The notes below the pieces were generated by a model, which searched no databases, had not been told where the DNA came from, and was given only the letters and a program-made list of their open reading frames with translations. Source: Allodiplogaster sudhausi (taxonomy: Eukaryota > Nematoda > Chromadorea > Rhabditida > Diplogasteridae). From it: a stretch of 64,000 bases of DNA. The stretch spans positions 3,174,501-3,238,500 of the forward strand of contig CALZFC010000021.1 of assembly GCA_945643635.1 (NCBI GenBank), in the 5' to 3' direction. A program made the position numbers and the translations under genes. Below are positions 22,036 through 33,451 of the stretch, in pieces (the stretch's first letter is position 1; the number at the start of each line of letters is the position of its first letter).

Positions 22036-25000
22036 ATGAGGCTGTGCCAGCGGCAGAGCTTCCTCTCGGCCAGCTTTTCCTTTCCTCTCCTCCTCCTCCT
22101 CCTCTCCATCCCCTCTTCCCTCACCTGCGATCTGGCCGAGTTGAACGAGTGCGTCCGGCGGCCGGATGACGACGACACTGGCGCCGAGAACAGAACACTG
22201 GACGCCACTCTGCTGCAGCATCTCCTCGGCTGCTCGACCGAGGCCAAGGTGTTGCATGTATGCAGGTTACTGTAGCTTTGTTGCTGTTCTACCAATTTAA
22301 AATACAAACAAAATCAGTTGTAGAGTATAATGATAAAATGATAAGTAGAACAATCATTCTCAGAGAATTCGAAGCGGCGCTTCCGTGTGTGGAGCAGCGC
22401 GTGGAGCAGTGCGGCTCGGTGGCGGACCGCGCCGCCGCCGGCAAGGCCCGCCGTCTCCTCGCGTTCATCTGCGCCGACGAAGCGAGGGATGAGCGAATCA
22501 CGCTCAGCAGAGGTTGGCCGAGAAGGAATGTTTTCAATGACGAAAATTTATTTTGAATACGATACATTGATATGTTTTGATATGTTTCAACCTATATTTA
22601 TTATAATATGTTAAGTGTTTTTAACTGTTTTCCCTCTCAAAAATTTCCCAATAGAAGCTTTCATGAGGCACATTCCCACTCTCAGTCTCGCAGTCGCTCT
22701 TTTTCTCTAGCTGTCTCTCTATCTCTTTCTCTCTTTCTTTATCTTTCTCATTTAATCTGTGAATTCCTGTCTCTCTCAGTCTTCTTCTCTCTAACTCTTT
22801 CTCCTTCTCCCTTTCTGTTTCTGCTCTCTTTCTTCTCACTCTCTCTGTTTCAGGCGCGAGTTGTGCTGACCGCGTTCTCTCTGCTCATCTGCCTGCGACA
22901 TGCCCTGTCTCCACAACCATCTACGCTCCCAAGATGGCCGTTTGCAGGTCATTTCCTTAGCTCATTTTTAAACAAGCATTTTGACGAAGACGAACGAATG
23001 CAATCAACTTTCTTTGTTATATTCGCCTTTCATAGACAGGTTGCTGCATAACGCAAAGCATTACCAGTGACTGTCATGGCGATTGCGCAGGCTATCGCTA
23101 TTTCACAGTGTAAAAAAAGCTGCAGATGACATCGCTAAAAAAAGATAGCATTATTGTTCATACTGCATTATGATATGTTACGATGCGATGAGTATTTTTT
23201 GTGTTTTTTTTATTAGTTATTTGTAAGCCGATTCCAGATCCAAGTGCGCCTCCTACAACTCGTCGTGCCGCGAGAGCATCGACCGCAGCCACCGCGCCAT
23301 CTGCGCCGTCATCCGCGTCCGCAACCAGTGCGGCGGCGACATGGAAACGACGTATGTGCGGATGCAGCAGGTTTGCCACTCCTTTCCTCATCTTCACCCA
23401 TACATCCACCCCACCCCATTTTCCAGTGCCGCTTTAATGCATCCAAAAACAATATCTGATAGTTGCGCATGTGAAGCGTTCATTCTGCATAATGTCATCA
23501 TAACATATTCTAAGAGCTTTCGCGATTCACCTGGTCCCCGAAACGTTAATTAAAAGTCATATAAAATTCGGCGCAGATAATTTATAGAGTAATTGATACA
23601 GGTTTATTACTTGGTTATTGAGTATTCGTATGGTAAGCTTAATCTTCTGCTCTTTTCTCGCCTGTTGACACAGAGCCTCAGTCTCCAAAAATTTGTGTTC
23701 TTTTCTCCTCTTTCTCATCTGATTTGACATTAGTTTTCAAAAAATAATATAAATACAAATTGTAAGGCGATGCTGGCGAACGACTTCCCGATCGAGTGCG
23801 ACGGCGGCGCGCTCTCCGCGACGGCCGCTGCCATCAACAACCGAGTGGACGAAGCACTCAGAAGCTCATTCTGGCAGAGGAGAAGAACCATCAGGACGAA
23901 GCCACCCGCTATCATCGGAAGGAAGACTACCGCACCCTTTACGATACGTTGGTGGAGAGAGATGGAGACATTGAAAACGCAGAGAAGTAAAGGAAAAAGA
24001 GAGGAAAGAAAGAAAGAATGAAGTTAATCATAGAAGAACATCACTAGTAACATGCTCCTCAATCTCTCAAGTCGTGACTCTTATTTCAGCGATTCGTCGC
24101 TTCCGCGTAACGACGCCGCGTACGCTTCTGCCGCGCATCACGCGTCCGCCACCGCGACCGACGCGGCGACGTCCTGCGACGCTTCTCTGGAATCGGCTGC
24201 TCCTCTCGAGTCCCAAGACGACCACGACCACTACAACAACGACCACTCAGAAGCCCTCGCCGCGCACCAAGCGGCCACGCAACAAGTCTTCCCCTGAAAA
24301 GAAGAACACGAAGAGGGCGCCAGCACCCGTCACCACAACCACGCAGAAGACACGAACAACTACCAGACTGCCGCCCAAGACAACCACTCAAACGACGAAC
24401 GTGACTAAGAAATGGTCGACACTGACGGCCGAAGAAATACTCGGCCCGCTCCTCGGCAAGGAGTTCCCTTGGCGGCCTGTCCACTGGCTAAGTGGCGCGC
24501 GCCCGATCCCGGATTCGGTACTCGCTGCGCACTTTCTCAACTGGCGCCTCAAGCCACCGGCACCGAATGGGACAATTTCGACCACGGCGACGCCCCCCAG
24601 TGTCGAGCAGAGAAAGACAACGATGCCGGTAGTGGTAGAGAGTACACTGAGCAGTCGCAAGGAGGAGAGGCCGGAGAAGAAGCGACCAAAGTTTAAAAAG
24701 AGAAAAGAGAGCGGCGAAGAGGCAGACAGTCGCGAGAGTCTTATCGAGAACTTTCGCCGCGTCTCTGAAAAGACTGGCGCCGGCTGGCGTCTGGTTCGCA
24801 GCATACTTGGCGGAGCCGCCGGCGAGGACATAGACGTGGCTGGTGGCGACAACTCGACCGAACCGCTAACAGGCATTCGAGGCGCCATGGAGCGACTGAA
24901 GAGCATTGATCGGGTCGGTTATTGACCTTTTGTTAGTGGTATAAGAATCAATAGAACCATTTAAAGGATGTCGAATTAATTTGTCCATAATCAATAACCT

Positions 25001-25277
25001 GAGCTTTTTCTTCGTTGCCCTTCAGAATAGCGGTGACGCTGCCGAGGCGCTGGCTCGCTCGCTGAACAAGGTTCTGACGGCGCTGAGCAGGATGATCGAG
25101 TCGATCCCGCCGGAGAGCGCCGAGCGAATCCGCCGCGGCGTCCGCCAGCTCCAGCAGCTCTTCCAGAATTACAAGCAGCGACTTGAGCAGCAGCAGAGAA
25201 TGCAGCTGATTCAGAGACAACGCCTTGCATCCCATGCCAGAATGAATGCAAGGCAACAACAGCAACAACACCGATAA
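22036..25277 (+). CDS. Secreted Cys-rich protein (possibly T20D4.11/DUF19-like) with Thr/Pro-rich basic stalk
   Basis: Exons 22036-22265, 22364-22512, 22854-22947, 23238-23370, 23767-23986, 24090-24913 and 25026-25277 join with consistent phases into 633 codons. The protein begins with a signal peptide (a run of Leu ending at about residue 31). Next come about 170 residues with some 17 Cys in two blocks (PCVEQRVEQCG; CASYNSSCRESIDRS), reminiscent of the nematode-specific T20D4.11-like domain. Then comes a long Thr/Pro/Arg/Lys stalk with a run of ten Thr. The C-terminal ~170 residues include LTAEEILGPLLGKEFPW, a predicted helix (ALARSLNKVLTALSRMI) and a Gln/Arg-rich tail. The exact family is uncertain. 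A second frame is also open across 23796-24297 (see findings), so a sequencing frameshift in the stalk cannot be excluded. It probably acts extracellularly or in cuticle or mucus-like matrix. Confidence 0.7.
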
Positions 25278-26037
25278 ACAACCCAAGCTTACAGATGATA
25301 CTTTAATATTACATAATATTTTTTAAACTTTACTTAGCAGTGTTTTTTTTCTATTTTTTACGATTTCTCTTTTTGAACAAAATTTTTTCTAGCCTTTATG
25401 ATTAGATAATTTTAATGAAAACTATTCATACTGCGTACGTGGATTTTGACACTTATTGTTTGTCGTCTCCCACGGCACTTACTCGGTCTCATTCCCTTGT
25501 CCACAGTGTCATTCCCATTGAAATTATGCGTTCTTGTGTGCATATCCTTCTAATAATCCTGTGATTGCGAGTGAATCCATTATTAAATCCCCGTGATTAA
25601 TCTGTCGATTCTTGCTTCATGAGCGAATGCCAGGCGGAATAAATTATGAATGACTTCGACTTTCGCAGAAAATTTTGGCCCTCTTGTTCACAAGAGTAGC
25701 TTCTCGGATAACAAAATGAACACATTTCGCAAGATTCAAGTAAAATTTCCAATTATAAACGATCTAGAATTTTAGTCCAGCTGTCACCTTGGAAATAATT
25801 AGCAACTATTACACACCTAGACACTAAAGAACACGACAAACGATCTGCATACATAATTAAGCCAACATGCCGCCTACTAACGTCATTGCATGAAGGAAAT
25901 TCTCATTTTCAGATGCACATGTTGAGAATCCACATTTTGTCATCTTTAACTTGGCAGGTTTCAACATTCTATAATATATATATAGGTATGTATATATACA
26001 TACATATGTATATATGTACATACATATACATATATAT

Positions 26038-26081
<44 letters not shown>

Positions 26082-26387
26082 TTATTCGCATACATGATGC
26101 TACTTTGTGCGATAACATTACAATGACATAGACATGACTTATATGTAAAGCTAATGACATTAAATTATGGCGTTTACTAATAAGTCAAAATTGTTTTAGA
26201 TTTACAAGACTTGTACATTCGTTGCGTTTTCTACTCAAATATCCGCAACTTAAATGTCATCGACACTCGATAGTTTCAAATCTTATGCCCTACAACAATA
26301 TGCAGCAATTTACGTGAGCATAATTAGTAAGATCTTGCAATCTATGGCTATTATATTTCACTAATTTCCATTTTAACTTGAACTTCA
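25278..26387. other. AT-rich intergenic region with TA/CATA microsatellite
   Basis: 3' flank of the secreted-protein gene and 5' flank of the chemoreceptor. A (TA)n and ATACAT-type array covers roughly 25972-26080. I could not find the missing N-terminal exon of the chemoreceptor here. Confidence 0.5.
25972..26080. repeat. TA / TACATA microsatellite
   Basis: Alternating purine-pyrimidine array of TATG, TACA and TA units, with about 20 uninterrupted TA units at the right end. Confidence 0.9.
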
Positions 26388-28064
26388 ATGCTGCTTATGA
26401 TCTACACAACATATCTGCTGTTCTTCCAATTTCCGAAGCCGATGAAGACGTTTCGTTACAATATTTTGCATATTCTTGTCAGTTCGACGTGGTCAAAATA
26501 TTGTTCGTTTAAAAAATCCCTCAATTATATGCACCTCGTGATATGCAATTAGAATTCGCAAGCTCACGACTACTTAACCTACTACTACCTACTTATTAGC
26601 TCTGGATCTTCCCAGTTGACGCGCTCTACTTTGTTTGTCAGCCACTGCTTCTACTGCCGGCCCCAGCGGGCGTTTGCCTGTCTTCCCTACCATTCGAGAC
26701 TGGCTGGATTCCAATTGGATTGGTAATCTTTCTTTATGAAATTGGTTTCCCTGAACTAATTTTTTTTTCTTATATTGTCGTGTGCCCGAACAAAAGTCTC
26801 AGCGAGTATGAAGCAAATAATGTCACAAAAGTGCAACAACGAAGAATGAAAAGTGATTGTAGTGTAATATGAACTAAAAATGCTACTCTTGATGGGTGTC
26901 TTCAGGGTCTGTGGCTGTTCTGCATCGCGAACGGCCTCTGCGCCATCGGCGGCAGCTTCTACATGCGCTTTCGCGTCATCATGCGCTCCTTCTCTCCACA
27001 CCACCTGCTCGTTCGACATTTTGTCAGTGTCATTTCCTTTTCATGTGATAAAATATGATCTACCAGAGCCAACTTGACATAGTAAAAAAAGAACTAATGG
27101 TAAGTAAAAGCTTTCAAAAAACTTACAAAATTGTCAGTTCCATGCTTTCTTATACTAACAAGGAATTGAGAATTTTTGATGAGGTAATTTTGAATGCGAT
27201 TAAAGGTTTCAGCCTCTTTTCGCGGGCTTTGTCCACGGCATGGCAATACTATTAGGTATTTCCTTTATCGTAGTTCTTCGCTTCGACCGCGATGACATGG
27301 TGGTTTTCTTGAGAAAGGTACTTTCTGTGAATCAGTCTTGCTTTATTGTCTTGTTGTAATTGCTAAACAAAGTTAGGTGATATTATTTAGTGATCAACTT
27401 TCTGAAAAATTTAATTGAATTTCCATATAAATAGTTGAAATTGTTGTTAAAGTGTTCAAAAAATTTAGAATTATCCTGAATTGGAAGAGTTCTCTTCTCG
27501 ACCTGCCCTGGTTGTCTTTGATCTCAATGGCGGCCACGAGGACCAGTTTTACATGTTCCTGGCAATATCTGTAGGATCAGTTGCCGTGCAGTATCTCATC
27601 GGGCAGAACATCTTTCTCTGCTTCTGGTCATCATCCTTAGTTTCTTCAAGAAAACTTGCACCTCATCTTGAAATAAAATTATTGATTGATCGTCATTGGT
27701 TGTGAAGTTTTAGGGTTCTTGCATCGAAGCGAAGTTCAATGTCACAGCAGACACGCAGAATGCACATGGTCTTCGCCGTTCAGCTCGTCATCCAAGTCAG
27801 CTTGGCATCTTCTTTTTCGTGCAAGAATTTTAAAGCTGGAATTAAACAGGCGGCGATACCGTTTGCATTTATTCTGATTCCCGGCTTTGCCATTGCCGTT
27901 CTCCTCCTCTGGCATGCTTGGCCTGCCTATGATCACCACAATAGTATGATTATTTGTGTCTTAATTTTTTCCCGAATTTAATTTGTTTTATTGTATCAGT
28001 CATTAATGCTCACTTGCCAATTCCGCAGTACTCCCTGAGGAATTTTTGTTTTCTTTCACTTTGA
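26388..28064 (+). CDS. srh-type serpentine chemoreceptor, N-terminus short, stop at a repeat border
   Basis: Exons 26388-26481, 26616-26722, 26906-27022, 27213-27317, 27469-27626, 27714-27943 and 28000-28064 are phase-consistent and give 291 codons. Diagnostic pieces of the nematode Str/Srh superfamily are visible: a P-x-x-M-K-x-x-R-Y end of TM1 (FPKPMKTFRYNIL), QPLLLLPAPAG in TM2, LWLFCIANGL, a VHGMAILLGISFIVVL membrane segment, SQQTRRMHMVFAVQLVIQ before TM6, IPFAFILIPGFAIAVLLL, and NAHLPIPQYSLRNF at the C-end. It should be a seven-transmembrane odorant receptor in chemosensory cilia. About 35 N-terminal residues of a usual family member are missing: a TGA lies in frame just upstream of the ATG at 26388, with no acceptor between. 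The gene may be truncated or have a distant first exon. The stop codon lies at the left border of a mobile-element relic. Confidence 0.65.
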
Positions 28065-29190
28065 AAACTTTATGAGGGATGTATCCCTTGTTCATAACGA
28101 AGTCTAGGCGGTCAGAAAGTTTAGAAAAAAATTTTTCACTTAGATATAAGTCGTAATGTTCATAACTTTGGATGACCATATCTAACGTTATACTTAATAT
28201 TTCTCAATATTCTTTTCACTGGTCGATTCCTTGTCGAAAACTACACAAAAAAGTCCCAGATGACCATATTCGAAAAATTAAAATTTTTATAACTTTTGGT
28301 CAATTGAATTTTTTGAAATGTCGTTTTCAGGTAATAACTTTTTTTATTATTATGACTTGCAGAAAACTGAATCTTCCATAAGAAAGAGGAGAAAAAATTA
28401 CACATAATATGTGTTTACGAGGAAAAATCTCCGATACCTTTTTTGGGTATCTGCATTTGAATATGGGTCTAAAGGCCTAAAATTGACTTTTTGTGTTTTT
28501 GGCCTATTTCTGGTGTTAAAATACTCGTTCTTTGGACCATTAATGGGTTATATAGACCGACTTTCCACATAATATTTCCTTTACAAGAAAGAGCAGTTAA
28601 AACTGAGTCGGATACAGCTTTTTCATCAAAATCTGAGGAAATTTTTTTTGGGAATACGTACATATTTGAATGCTGACTGTTGAAGGCGATATTGCTGAAT
28701 ATTTTTTTTAGCAAATATTTAAAATTAGTTCTTTTGAAATATCTAGCACCCAATAATGGCTATTCCCGAATTCTTTGCAGTTCTTTCATGATCTATTACT
28801 CAAAAGTACTCAAAATGTCAAGAAATTTCATTTTTTTTTTACGAAAACTCCTTCAAAGCCAACTATCAGGTCATTTGTGAGCCGGATTGCCAGAAAGGTC
28901 ATAACCATTCGAAAGAGTAGAGACTTTTACATAATATATCCACCGATGAAAGAGCAAAACCTGTACATGTTTCAGAAATCTTGAAATTTCGAAAAAAATC
29001 GACTACAGGATTCGACTATTTTGAGCTGTTCTGCGAAAGCTGGTAAAAATGGAAACTATGTTCGGAAAACTCTACAATAATGTTTGTTGAGACGAGAAAC
29101 ATGAATTTGATGTTCATTTTCTACTTTTGAGTACCATTCATGGTACTTTTGCCAGAAGAATGAAATATAAAATGCAAAAAATTTTTATTT
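28062..29190 (+). mobile_element. Relic half of the palindromic element (third copy)
   Basis: Diverged copy of the arm at 8680-9985, in the same orientation, with many substitutions and deletions. It lacks the GAGAGCCTCTC end and TTAA on either side, so it is truncated. Its inner loop, from TTTTGCCAGAAG to TTTCGATCA, is inverted relative to both arms of the 4-kb element. Confidence 0.75.
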
Positions 29191-29614
29191 CGATCATCCG
29201 ATGGCTCTTTGTCAGAATGCTCCAGCAATGGCGAGGAACGGGGCAATAAGGGCGGTACGAGAAGGAAGCAGTGGGCCTCTCCTCATTCTCTCACTTCTCT
29301 CCCGACGGGTCCTTCTCTTACTCCTCCATTCAGAAATGCCCTTTTCAGAATTGTACTGCTCTCATATACGGAGCTATCGATTGATATCGACGTTATCAGT
29401 ATTGTGCAATTGGCATACATCCATCCACATGGTATTAATTCTTCTTAGTTTTCAATTTTTCCATTAAAATTTTCGTTATTAATCTAACGGAAACGAATAC
29501 TGTAACATGTATTATTTCAATTAAAAGGAAGTTTACTCCGTATTTCTTTTCTAGCAACGGATTTCACATATTCAACGAGTCGAGCCGTAGAAGAAGCCAC
29601 TTCCAATAGCAATC

Positions 29615-29731
29615 ATGAAGTGTCATCTGATCGTACTCGCGCTAGCGCTCGTCTGCGCTTCACAATTCTTTACAGGGACGCATCCGCTTGTCAGTAGATG
29701 CGCTTCTTCTTGGCCATGCTTATTTAGATAA
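29615..29731 (+). CDS. Candidate 38-residue secreted peptide
   Basis: ATG at 29615 opens a 38-codon frame: a clear signal peptide (MKCHLIVLALALVCASQ), then a short mature part ending CASSWPCLFR, whose two Cys are five residues apart and could form a small ring as in several peptide hormones. There is no dibasic site before the ring apart from a single Arg. Against it: a competing frame through the same bases (29565-29694) can be spliced to an upstream exon, and a donor-like GTCAGT lies at 29693. It is a testable guess, not a recognised family. Confidence 0.3.
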   Translation: MKCHLIVLALALVCASQFFTGTHPLVSRCASSWPCLFR

Positions 29732-29925
29732 CAAATAAATTTTAAAATTATTCGTTTTTGTCGACCATTTGATTATAGTAGATTTGAGACAAAGTTCTTT
29801 ATAAAAACAATCTTTGTACTTTTGGCGCAAAAAAATTGCTCCCAAGATTTGAAAGTTGTTGTGTAAAATCCAACTGATTTATGCTCATGCATGAATGTAC
29901 ATAACAATTTCAAGGATATTTCCTT

Positions 29926-30080
29926 GCTAGCTGGAATGAATTAATCATGGAAGTGCACGACTGCAATCCGGTATACGAGGCGGTCAAGGGCCCCACGATT
30001 GGTCACTTCCCCAAGACACCCCAGCACAGCCAACAGCTGCCGACTAAGTTGGCAGCACTTAGTGGAGAGAGAGAAAGGTA
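29926..30080 (+). CDS. Unassigned coding-like exon
   Basis: After an acceptor-like TTGCTAG (29926-29932), a plus frame containing HDCNPVYEAVKGPTIGHF runs to TAG at 30078-30080, entering a GA tract at its end. Its amino-acid composition is ordinary, unlike the microsatellite frames nearby. No partner exon joins in phase to the small peptide at 29615. It may be a relic. Confidence 0.25.
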
Positions 30081-32954
30081 GTTCCTCTTCTTTCTCTCTT
30101 GGCAGTTCCATAAAAATAAAAATAATCACTTTCGAATACAGGATTAGGAGATCTTCTTGCTTGTGGAATCTCCAAGTGTTCGAGGATACAGAGAAACTGA
30201 AAGAGAAGGAAGCTCTCTTCATCACAGTCATGCCAAAGACGCAATGTAATTTTTTCTATAATCTAGTCTGAAAGCCGGCATAAGTTTTATGAGCTTGCAA
30301 TGGTCATGCTTACGTAGGAATACGACATGGTCACTCATGCTCCTTCTTCAATATTCCAGTTTTTAGAATAGCAAGCAATGATCAATATACCCTCCTCCTC
30401 TGTTTCCGCAGTAAGCCTGTTCTCACGACTTGTGGGATTAATTAACTTAAGAGATTAATTAAATACTAGCACAAATCCATAGGAGAGAATAAGAGCGGCG
30501 TAGCTCTTCAGCGTTGCAAATGAGTCAGTTTTCTCCCATCTTCCCGCCCGCTTTTTCTCTATTCTGATATTTTGATGAGCACGTAACGAATTCCTCCTTC
30601 TTCGTTATGCACATTACTAATATCAAAGATGTTATCTTCAGATCAATTTCCGCCGAAGACATTTTCCGACGCATCTCTATGTATGTCTCACCAATGTTCA
30701 ATATCTCTCGAAAGAATAATAAGTTCTACAATGTTGGCTTGCAGATCATGAAAGAACATAAACTGTTGGAAATAGTCATTGCCCGTTTATCTTGATTTAC
30801 AATTTCTGGTAATCTTTGTGACTATGATTGTGAATTCTGTTTGAGTACCCAATATTGAGGATTAGGTAATCCAATTCAAAAACTGCTCGATTGCCTGATG
30901 TGCTTGTATGTATGTATGTATTTTATCGCAGTGATATAGATTGGCCAATGAAACAAGAGAGATAGGCAAGATACGATGAAAAACTTTTTTTTTAAATCCA
31001 ACTCTCTCTATTTCTCTCTTTCTCTCTCACTCTCTCTACTTCTCTCTTTCTCTCTCACTCTCTCTATTTCTCTCTTTCTCTCTCTCACTCTCTCTCTCTT
31101 TCTCTCTGTCTTCCACTCACAAACTCACCAGCGGAAAACACTGTTGTCTATCAGGAAAGTTGTAAAAGCAAAATAGACAAAAAGAGAAAAGAAAGGTATT
31201 GCTTGATGCAAAGATTTTTTGAATCAGACTGATATGCATTTTGCTGTACTGTATGTACATAAAAACATATGTAAATATGTACATACATACCTATGCACTG
31301 GTGTGAGAAACTCACACGGCGTCCTGGAGGCAAGCGAGAGGATCAAGCTCAAGTTTCTTTCATTGAATCGTGTACGCAGCTATCGTCAATGTGTCTTCCA
31401 CTGTTGTGGCGCCGTCTAGGAATTCGTCATGACCTTTCGGGTGGGGGAGAAGGTGAAGCTGAGCGAGAATCTTCATATAGAGAGAGAGAGAGAGCGAGAG
31501 AGCGAGAGAGAGAGAGAGAGAGAGAGTGAGGTTGAACAAGAATTCATCTTGACAAATCTTGCCAATGAGTCGTGACGAATACGTAATTCAAAGATCGTAT
31601 CTGCCTCCTTTTTATACTTTTATGTTCTTGAAGCTCTCATCGTCTTATATTATTCATTCAGTCATTCTTTAAATTTTCGATGCTCTCATACACAGTGAAT
31701 TCTTTTTGATGCACCAAAATGTTTAAACCCTTGTTCCTGCGGCATGGCTCAATCCTCTAGGACATGGAGGAAGATGATGGTAGATCCTTCGGCTTTGCTT
31801 CCTCTTTTCCCAAAATTGCACAAGAAAATATAGCATCTCTGCGAATGAAGACTGCAGCACAGCACATTGGAATAGTAGAAATCCATTCACTTTTGCTCAC
31901 TATGGGAAAAATTTTCAAACCTCGCGCCAAATTACTACCAAGAATATTATTTGAAGTTCCCGCATTTTTCAAAAAAATTTAACGGTACAACACCGTGGCC
32001 ACCGGGGCCAACGGATTTCTGCGTTGGTGCGGCATATCGACGCTCGCAACCGACATCAGCCGGCCTTTTCTATGAAGGGAGAACCAGCAGTTAGATGGGA
32101 GGAGAGGGATAGGGTATCCATTTCAAAATGAACTAGTCTCATACTTGCAAAAGTCCGACCGAGATAGGTTGATGCTACCTCCCTAATAGCCAATCTACTT
32201 TGACGAAGAACTTTTTTTTGAATCATCACTGTACCTTATGATCCTCTTGGATCTAAACAGTGCAACAGTGGGAGGATGCTTGTTTCCCCACAACTGAATG
32301 GGACAAAGTGCTGCATGCAGAGGCATAAATATGCATCTTGAGTTTAAAAAATAGTAATGGAGTTCGAATGTAAGCGCGGGATCAATTTAATCACTTACCT
32401 CCTTGAGGCATTACTCGTGAATTTTATTGCATTACCCTTTTCCCTCCAGTCGATCATGAAGGAGCGTGAAGTTCTTATCATCCAACCTTTCGTCGAGGAG
32501 AATAAACTCTGGATAATCGAGCACAATGTACTTCTTTTCTGATCATCAAAACTTTACCAATCCGTCTTCACGTCCTCTCCAGGAATAAACAATCTTTGAA
32601 ATGCGAGTTGATCATGCAGCTTCACTAGCATAATACATTAAATACTTATGGTTGATAAATAGCATAAAATATATAACCAATCCAACTTAACAGTTTCATA
32701 CAAAGGGTAAAACTTTGAAAGTATATAGCAAAGCTTTGGGCGGGCACGATTATTGGGCGATGAAGCCTATAAAGCAAAAGAATGCGAGAGAGTGAGAAAG
32801 AGCACTTGCGGAGAGTCCATGAGATTTCCAAAGATTGCCACATACAAAGTATGTAAATAGAGAGAGATAAGGCACGGGAGATGAAAGGGAGGGCATGGAT
32901 AGGATACCAATCTCGTGCCAAGTGAGCAGAGGGGAGAGGGAAGAGAGCGCAGGC
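30081..32954. other. Intergenic region, microsatellites, no firm gene
   Basis: Contains a CT array at about 31000-31115 and a GA array at 31481-31528. Open frames at 30607-30795 (+), 31764-31982 (+, with an equally long minus frame opposite) and 32357-32542 (+) have no domain signature and no splice-linked neighbours. The 3' flank of unc-78 lies at the right end. Confidence 0.4.
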
Positions 32955-33411
32955 TTAGATTCCGTTGATCTTCCAGTGCTTGACAGTCGAGTCCTGGCCG
33001 GCAGAAAGAAGAGTCGACTCGTCCAGCCAAGCCACCTGATTCACGGGGCTCATCGCGTGCGCGCCTGCAACAAGTCAAGTGACGTAACCAACGAGTTCTA
33101 TAAATGATGTGGACAAATGTCCTTGATGCATCAAATTTAACGAAGAACATCGTAACATCGAAAAGGAAGCCCGACCCATGAATAATCCCAAAAGAATACC
33201 TTTGATGATGACGGGGTGCTCTCCGGACCGTTGCATATCCCACACGATGACATTCGTGTCGAGGGAGCCGGTTGCGAGGTGCCGGCTGTTGGGAGCCCAG
33301 GACACGCAGTTGACACGGGCAGAGTGGAAGGTCCACTCCTTCTCGGCTGCCGGCACGTAGTCACGATCCACGGCGTAGGGCACAACCTGCGAGAGGATGA
33401 CACATAGAGAT

Positions 33412-33451
<40 letters not shown>

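Noticed and set aside
22608..23051. 147-codon frame overlapping exon 3 of the secreted-protein gene
   Set aside because: Mostly CT microsatellite; the real exon (22854-22947) uses another frame with phase agreement on both sides.
24388..24906. 172-codon minus frame opposite the stalk exon
   Set aside because: Shadow of the GC-rich coding exon on the other strand; the plus frame joins the neighbouring exons.
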